Positions 49,619 to 54,465 of a stretch of DNA of 54,465 nucleotides are shown in pieces. A program made the translations under genes and the position numbers. The notes beneath the pieces were generated by a model that was not told the DNA's origin, did not search any database, and was given only the letters and a program-made list of their open reading frames with translations. Each line of letters starts with the position of its first letter. The stretch's first letter is position 1. Source of the stretch: CAYYYG01 sp964476135 (GTDB lineage Bacteria > Patescibacteriota > Microgenomatia > UBA1406 > GWC2-37-13); the NCBI GenBank assembly GCA_964476135.1, contig CAYYYG010000003.1, positions 1-54,465 on the forward strand, read 5' to 3'.

Positions 49619-51091
49619 ATGGCTCCACGAATGACTAAATATACAAAAAAACTAGGCGAAGTTGGGATTCCGGCGTTAACATGGATAATAATAACCTTTC
49701 CACTATGGTTTTCGCCTTTTCATCCTGCGGTCGTTGCTTATTTCATCATCGCCTTTGATCTGTATTTTTTATATAAATCGGTCATGACTTCTTATTATGC
49801 AGCAATTTCATATAGACAAATACTCGCATACCGTAAAATCAATTTTTCGGAAAAAATTTCAGGTTCGGATTATGCGAAAAATATCATTCACTGTGTGATT
49901 ATTCCCAACTATAAGGAACCTCTGGAAAAACTTGCAGAAACAATAGAAACTTTAACAAAATCAAATTACCCTTACAAATCAATCGTGCTTCTTCTTGCTT
50001 TTGAAAAAAGAGAACAGGAAGCAGAGGCGAAAGCAACAGAACTTAAGGCGCGTTTTGGCAATTTCTTTATGGATATAATCACCTCTTACCATGAACTTCT
50101 GCCCCACGAAGCACCTGGCAAAGCGAGCAATCAGACGGCCGCAGCCATAAAATTCCTAAAGTACTGCGAAGAACACGGGTGGGATGAAAAAAAAGTACTG
50201 ATCACCATCTGTGATGCCGACAGCGTCCTGCCTGAAAATTATTTCTCGTACCTTACATATGAATTTATAAACGACACTGATCGTAATTACCACTTTTACT
50301 GGGCGCCGGTATTGCTTTATAATAATTTCTGGAAACTGCCTTTTTTTGTCAGAATCCAGGCAACTCTATCATCTATCCTTAGGATCGCCTTTTTATCGCA
50401 GAAAGACCATCTTATTCATATTTCAACTTACTCGACAAATCTTTGGCTGCTGAAGCAGATTAATTTTTGGGATGTGGATATTATTCCGGAAGACTGGCAT
50501 ATTTATTATCAGGCTTATTTTACTTTCGGCGATAAAGTGCGCACGCTGCCGCTTTACACAATGATTAACGGCGATGCCGTTTACTCAGGAAGTTTGAGAA
50601 AAACATTCCTAAACAGATATGACCAGGAAAAACGCTGGGCATGGGGCGCAACAGATATTAGTTACGCCTGGAACAAGATGTTCGTTACACCGACGATTCC
50701 ATGGTCTTCTAAACTTAAAAAAGTACTGTTCCTTATGGAAACGCATTTATTTTGGCCAACTTCTTTCTTCATACTCACCGTGAGCGCATCCATTCCACCC
50801 CTAGTAAATCCGGTATTCAAACGAACGGTGCTGGGTTTCCTCCTGCCGCAATTATCAGGAATTATTCTTACAACTGCCTCAGTGCTTCTTGTGCTATATA
50901 TATATCTAGATATCAAACTGCGCCAGGATCTTAAAGTAAAAACAAAAATCCATTACCTTCCGATACTTTTTGTGCAATGGTATTTGCTTCCGGTTGTTTC
51001 CTTCGTGCTGTCATCTTTACCTGCCCTTGAAGCTCACACCAGAATGCTTCTTGGAAAAAAAATTAAATATAAAGTGACGGAAAAAGTATAA
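49619..51091 (+). CDS. Membrane GT2 glycosyltransferase (cellulose-synthase-like fold)
   Basis: 490 residues. N-terminal helices (about 15-60), a cytoplasmic GT-A domain with VIIPNYKEPLEKLAETIETL, CDADS (DxD) and EDWHIYYQAYF, and the processive motif QEKRWAWG (QxxRW), followed by about four membrane helices (~370-480). The layout is that of processive polymer synthases, which make and export a beta-linked polysaccharide. The product is unknown. It is followed by a GT39-like gene with 8 nt between. Confidence 0.85.
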   Translation: MAPRMTKYTKKLGEVGIPALTWIIITFPLWFSPFHPAVVAYFIIAFDLYFLYKSVMTSYYAAISYRQILAYRKINFSEKISGSDYAKNIIHCVIIPNYKEPLEKLAETIETLTKSNYPYKSIVLLLAFEKREQEAEAKATELKARFGNFFMDIITSYHELLPHEAPGKASNQTAAAIKFLKYCEEHGWDEKKVLITICDADSVLPENYFSYLTYEFINDTDRNYHFYWAPVLLYNNFWKLPFFVRIQATLSSILRIAFLSQKDHLIHISTYSTNLWLLKQINFWDVDIIPEDWHIYYQAYFTFGDKVRTLPLYTMINGDAVYSGSLRKTFLNRYDQEKRWAWGATDISYAWNKMFVTPTIPWSSKLKKVLFLMETHLFWPTSFFILTVSASIPPLVNPVFKRTVLGFLLPQLSGIILTTASVLLVLYIYLDIKLRQDLKVKTKIHYLPILFVQWYLLPVVSFVLSSLPALEAHTRMLLGKKIKYKVTEKV

Positions 51092-51092
51092 A
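51087..51092 (+). promoter_or_regulatory. -10-like element before second GT39-like gene
   Basis: TATAAA, 7 nt before the ATG at 51100, overlapping the stop of the upstream gene. Confidence 0.45.
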
Positions 51093-51099
51093 ATATCAT

Positions 51100-52419
51100 A
51101 TGTTCTGGCTGATATATACATACACTCCACTGAAATTCTTTGTCGAGCCTTTCTGGAGAGATGAGGCGTTTTCTTTCGTCCTCGCCAACAAAAACATAAT
51201 CGATATTCTTTTTTTTACGGCTAAAGATTTTAATCCGCCGCTTTACTATATAATCTTGCATTATTGGATGATGATTTTTGGGAGTTCCGAGATAGCGCTA
51301 AGGACGGTATCGCTACTGTTTTACTGGGGCACCATGTATATACTTTTCGACTCAATGCTGGATCTGTTTAAGTTTAGTTATAAAAAAGCTGCGATTTATT
51401 TGTTTCTATTTATAATCAATCCCGTTTTGTGCTTTTACGCGTTCGAAGCGAGAATGTACACCCAAATGGCATTTCTGTCCGCATTATCCTTTTACAGTCT
51501 GTTCACAAATAAAAAACGTCTACATCTGTTTTCATTAGTGTTTGGATTGTACACGCACTATTTCATGGTTTTTGTCTGGCTGATGCAATATATTATAGTA
51601 ATCACTAAAGGAAAGCTTATCGGCGACCGGCCTCAAATAAGAAAATCACTAAATATCGCCGCAATTGCATTCCTGCCTTGGTGTCTTTTTGTCGCTTCTC
51701 AAAAGAATCTCAGTTCTTCCGAATTTTGGATAAATAAGGTCAGACTCGTCGACATATTCAACATGCCCGCAATCATGTATACGGGCACCGAGCCTTACCT
51801 TGAGTATTTTAAGCAGCAGGAAAAGTTATTTTTACTACCTTTAACATTCCTTTCCCTCCTTATATATATTATATTAACGACAGGCTGGCTCAAAAAGAAA
51901 TCTGAAATATTCGGACATCTTTTATTGTGGGGATTATCCGTGCCAGCCGTGCTTGTAGTTATTTCACTGTTTAAGCCGTTGTTTCTGCCTAGATATCTTT
52001 TGTTCTGCGTTCCCGGACTACTTCTTAGTTTGGCTTACAGCATAGATATTATGCGTCGAAAAGCGAAACTGCTCTTTTTCACTTTGCTGACTGTTATGAC
52101 TTTATTATTACTCGGAATGCAGATAAGTTACAGAAACAGGGGCCGAGACAAACATGTAGAATCGCTTAAAATAATTGCAGCCACGGCAAAAAGCCGCGAT
52201 GTTGTGTATGTCGAATCATCACTAGATTATTTCACGGCCTGTTATTATTTTGATGAAAAAAGAACTTACGTTTCCGGTATAACCCATGATGAGTTTCGCA
52301 CCTATAACGGAAAAGCCCTTATACCAAAAGAAAAATTCGCGACCGAACCTCCCTTTTTCCCGGCAAAAGCTTATGTCCTCAAAGAAGATGGCACTTATGA
52401 AGTTAATGTTGCCTATTAG
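51100..52419 (+). CDS. GT39/PMT-like membrane glycosyltransferase
   Basis: 439 residues with about nine to ten membrane helices. FWRDEAFSFVLA at about 20-31 carries the acidic residues of GT-C enzymes; DFNPPLYYIILHYWMMIFGSSEIALRTVS follows as in this family. It uses a polyprenyl-phosphate sugar donor; the acceptor is unknown. Probably co-functional with the GT2 gene just upstream. Its last 17 bp overlap the convergent GATase gene. Confidence 0.82.
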   Translation: MFWLIYTYTPLKFFVEPFWRDEAFSFVLANKNIIDILFFTAKDFNPPLYYIILHYWMMIFGSSEIALRTVSLLFYWGTMYILFDSMLDLFKFSYKKAAIYLFLFIINPVLCFYAFEARMYTQMAFLSALSFYSLFTNKKRLHLFSLVFGLYTHYFMVFVWLMQYIIVITKGKLIGDRPQIRKSLNIAAIAFLPWCLFVASQKNLSSSEFWINKVRLVDIFNMPAIMYTGTEPYLEYFKQQEKLFLLPLTFLSLLIYIILTTGWLKKKSEIFGHLLLWGLSVPAVLVVISLFKPLFLPRYLLFCVPGLLLSLAYSIDIMRRKAKLLFFTLLTVMTLLLLGMQISYRNRGRDKHVESLKIIAATAKSRDVVYVESSLDYFTACYYFDEKRTYVSGITHDEFRTYNGKALIPKEKFATEPPFFPAKAYVLKEDGTYEVNVAY

Positions 52420-52990
52420 CATATTTATGACGCGAGGCGATCTCGATAAAATTCGAAAGAATAATCCGGCCGTCGGTGCGATTCGGATACACTTCAGGAT
52501 GGAATTGCACTCCATAGATAATCTTTGTTTTATGCTTGACGGCCTCGATTCCGGAATCAGAATCAGCCAGTAACTCAAAAGAATCCGGTACTGCTTCTGT
52601 ACGGTAGGTGTGATTTTCATAAACCAGAGGTCTGCTTAGCGTGTGAAAAATATCATCAGTATGTCTAATATTTATTTTTTTTACACCCATTACTCGTCTG
52701 CTATGTCGCATTGGCCTGACTCCGAATGCGTCACTGATCAGCTCAAAGCCCAGACATATGCCAAGAAGCGGAATGGTTGTATTTTTAATTATGGATTCTT
52801 CATGATTATAAGTATCTTTATACCACTCTATGCTGTAATTACTGCTGCCCGTGAGTATTAAAGCGTCATACGTTTTCAAATCGACGCCGTGCAGATCTGT
52901 ATGCCGGCGGATTTCCAGATTATGATCCGATAAGAGTCGTGTAAAGTTGTGAAGCACTCTCGTGCCGTTATTAATGATTAAAATGTTCAT
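52403..52990 (-). CDS. Class I glutamine amidotransferase (GuaA-N-like)
   Basis: 195 residues. Nucleophile Cys in LLGICLGFELI, His and Glu in YGVQFHPEVYP, and the start NILIINNGTRVLHNF is of the GMP-synthase-subunit type. It releases ammonia from glutamine for a partner enzyme. The start codon overlaps the stop of the gamma-glutamyl ligase by 4 bp, so that ligase is the probable partner rather than GMP synthase. No guaB or synthetase gene is adjacent. Confidence 0.88.
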   Translation of the reverse strand: MNILIINNGTRVLHNFTRLLSDHNLEIRRHTDLHGVDLKTYDALILTGSSNYSIEWYKDTYNHEESIIKNTTIPLLGICLGFELISDAFGVRPMRHSRRVMGVKKINIRHTDDIFHTLSRPLVYENHTYRTEAVPDSFELLADSDSGIEAVKHKTKIIYGVQFHPEVYPNRTDGRIILSNFIEIASRHKYANRQH

Positions 52991-53688
52991 ATATTTTTTT
53001 TCGAGAAGTGCTTGTATAAAGGGTAGTACATATCATTTTCCCTCTCCGTGTAAAACTTATCGTCAATCCGATCGTTACAAAACTCTACCTTATCGGCTCC
53101 GCGGATGATAACCATTGGTGTATATTTGTGCATCTGCGATGATTCACCCATGTAAAGTCCGGCGTATGCCGTTATCGAATCGACGACATTTGTTGTGGAA
53201 CGACTAAAATCGGACTTTGGCCTCGCATCAGAAAGTGGACTTATACCTGCGAAGCCGACTGCATAGTTCATAAGTCCTCGCCTCAGCGGCAATGAATGAC
53301 TATCCGATATAATCACGCCAAACTGACTAAAAGAATATTTCTGACATAAATAACTTCGGAATTCTTCCGCCTGCGTATTTGGGTCCTTTGGGAGTAATAC
53401 GAAATGCCCGCTGTAAGGATCGATACCGGCTGCAATACATATCATGTTATTAATTATAGTAATCAGCGGATTACTGTCCTTAAGTACGAATTGCGCCTCC
53501 TTTTGAGCCAATTCATTCTTTTTTATATCCGTCCGCTTTACACACCTCCCCTGGTGAATACCCACTATTTTTGAAGAAATTAGAAGGATATCTTTTTCTA
53601 AAAGCCTGGGAAGATATTCGTCAAACACTTCATAAATATTATCTTTTGGCGGATTTACTTTTCGTGTTTGAACCGGTAAGCACTGCAT
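52987..53688 (-). CDS. F420-0:gamma-glutamyl ligase-like protein
   Basis: 233 residues. The order of segments VFDEYLPRLLEKDILLISSKIVGIHQGRC, GIDPYSGHFVLLPKDP, FGVIISDSHSLPLRRG, NYAVGFAGISPL and NVVDSITAYAGLYMGES matches CofE-type gamma-glutamyl ligases. CofE adds glutamate to coenzyme F420-0, but no F420 genes are seen, so the substrate is probably different. Start at the ATG at 53688 is chosen because TATAAT lies 6 nt before it; 53721 would overrun that promoter. Confidence 0.85.
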   Translation of the reverse strand: MQCLPVQTRKVNPPKDNIYEVFDEYLPRLLEKDILLISSKIVGIHQGRCVKRTDIKKNELAQKEAQFVLKDSNPLITIINNMICIAAGIDPYSGHFVLLPKDPNTQAEEFRSYLCQKYSFSQFGVIISDSHSLPLRRGLMNYAVGFAGISPLSDARPKSDFSRSTTNVVDSITAYAGLYMGESSQMHKYTPMVIIRGADKVEFCNDRIDDKFYTERENDMYYPLYKHFSKKNI

Positions 53689-53694
53689 TGTAAT

Positions 53695-53700
53695 ATTATA
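53695..53700 (-). promoter_or_regulatory. -10 element 6 nt before gamma-glutamyl ligase gene
   Basis: TATAAT on the minus strand, 6 nt from the ATG at 53688. Confidence 0.6.
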
Positions 53701-53726
53701 ACTTATTGAATTGCCTGGCATTTATC

Positions 53727-53735
53727 TGATAAGCT
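53727..53735 (+). promoter_or_regulatory. Extended -10-like element before glyA
   Basis: TGATAAGCT (pattern TGnTAnnnT), 7 nt before the ATG at 53743. Confidence 0.4.
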
Positions 53736-53742
53736 TCATAAT

Positions 53743-54465
53743 ATGAAACACTTAAAATCAACCGATCACATAATTTACTCTCTAATACAGTCGGAACAAA
53801 AACGCCAGGAAGGGTCGCTCATGATGATCCCCTCCGAAAACATCACTTCAAAGGCCGTGCAGGAGGCAGTTGGCTCCTGTCTTATGAATAAATACGCCGA
53901 AGGCTACCCACATTCCCGATATTACCAGGGGCAGAATGTCGTCGACGTACTGGAAGACACGGTACGCGAACGGGCTAAAAAACTTTTTGATGTGCCGGCT
54001 GTCAATGTACAGCCGCACTCCGGTTCTCCGGCAAACTTCGCTGTATTTACCGGCTTACTGAAACCGGGAGACAAGCTGATGGGACTTTCACTAAACGCCG
54101 GCGGACACCTTACGCATGGAGCAAATCTTAACGCCAGCAGCCGATATTTCCGTTCCGTTCCCTACACCGTCAATGAAAAAGGGATACTCGACTACAATGA
54201 GATTGCCAAACTCGCAAAAAAAGAAAAACCCGCCTTGATTATCGCCGGTACCACCGCTTATGCCCGCATTCTGGACTGGAAAAAATTTGCGGATATTGCC
54301 GAATCTGTCGGGGCATACTTACTTACAGATATATCTCACATAGCCGGACTAGTTTGCGCGGGCGTATACCCTTCACCTGTTCCTTATGCACATGTGGTCA
54401 CGACAACAACTCACAAAACTTTGCGCGGCCCACGGGGCGCTATGATAATGACGACCGCTAAAGGG
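53743..54465 (+). CDS. glyA: Serine hydroxymethyltransferase, 5' part
   Basis: 241 codons, cut by the right edge. Conserved segments: SLMMIPSENITSKAV, NKYAEGYPHSRYYQG, VNVQPHSGSPANFAVF, LNAGGHLTHG and HVVTTTTHKTLRGPRG, the last with the pyridoxal phosphate Lys. It converts serine and tetrahydrofolate to glycine and methylene-tetrahydrofolate. Divergent from the gamma-glutamyl ligase, with 54 bp between starts. Confidence 0.96.
   Translation, partial: MKHLKSTDHIIYSLIQSEQKRQEGSLMMIPSENITSKAVQEAVGSCLMNKYAEGYPHSRYYQGQNVVDVLEDTVRERAKKLFDVPAVNVQPHSGSPANFAVFTGLLKPGDKLMGLSLNAGGHLTHGANLNASSRYFRSVPYTVNEKGILDYNEIAKLAKKEKPALIIAGTTAYARILDWKKFADIAESVGAYLLTDISHIAGLVCAGVYPSPVPYAHVVTTTTHKTLRGPRGAMIMTTAKG

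Noticed and set aside
52987..52989. Possible recoding of TGA as glycine, as in Gracilibacteria/SR1
   Set aside because: TGA ends the gamma-glutamyl ligase, the UvrD-type helicase at 9621 and rpmJ at 32459 exactly at the expected protein ends, and no conserved protein contains internal TGA.
52403..52990. GMP synthase amidotransferase subunit in purine synthesis
   Set aside because: The fold fits, but the gene is coupled to a gamma-glutamyl ligase and no synthetase part is near, so the GMP role is not supported.
1..54465. tRNA or rRNA genes
   Set aside because: No cloverleaf with a TTCGAATCC-type T-arm or rRNA-like stretch was seen on either strand by eye; the gaps are too short for most.

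Overview
The window looks like a piece of a small, AT-rich bacterial genome from the Candidate Phyla Radiation (Patescibacteria), most likely Microgenomates-like. The evidence is: a complete S10-spc-alpha ribosomal operon with no room for rpmD (uL30 is absent across CPR); a GlyRS of the alpha2 type; DUF4012, VanW and Pro/Thr-rich surface proteins; F420-type gamma-glutamyl ligase without F420 genes; and very tight packing. TGA is used as a normal stop, so the Gracilibacteria/SR1 code does not apply. The taxonomic call is inference from gene content; no database was searched.

Layout. 1-5.1 kb: cell-surface genes (a partial unknown protein, a membrane-tethered solute-binding protein, VanW, small membrane and coiled-coil proteins). 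5.1-9.6 kb: acyltransferase, MIP channel, GT39-like enzyme, HExxH membrane protein, exported bactofilin-like protein. 9.6-12.1 kb: UvrD-type helicase divergent from a short triosephosphate isomerase. 12.1-16.7 kb: rpsT followed by a pilN-pilO operon that continues into Pro/Thr-rich surface proteins. 16.7-18.9 kb: glycyl-tRNA synthetase interrupted by an in-frame TAA, a small protein, and recO. 18.9-28.7 kb: a large secreted CARDB protein, DUF4012, and an extracellular-polysaccharide set (sugar transferase, ManC-type nucleotidyltransferase, three glycosyltransferases). 28.7-46.5 kb: tuf and the ribosomal protein super-operon, all on the minus strand, ending in rplM-rpsI. 46.6-54.5 kb: a UvrD/RecB-nuclease fusion, a membrane GT2, a GT39-like enzyme, a GATase with a gamma-glutamyl ligase, and the 5' part of glyA.

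The most striking signals are regulatory. Many first-of-operon genes carry a -10 element (often extended, TGnTAnnnT) only 5-8 nt before the start codon, which predicts leaderless mRNAs; Shine-Dalgarno motifs are almost absent, with rpsT a clear exception. Two divergent gene pairs share one symmetric -10 (TATGATA, TATAATA) between starts 16-19 bp apart. In contrast tuf, rpsJ and rplC have -35/-10 promoters with leaders, and the rplC leader holds a terminator-like attenuator.

Other notable points: rpsS has moved from between rplB and rplV to between rpsN and rpsH; adenylate kinase is fused to a second, archaeal-like P-loop kinase domain; rpmG (bL33) lies between secY and adk; and the MIP channel lacks the usual selectivity-filter arginine. 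No tRNA, rRNA, CRISPR array or insertion sequence was seen, and there is no gene-free stretch longer than about 200 bases.
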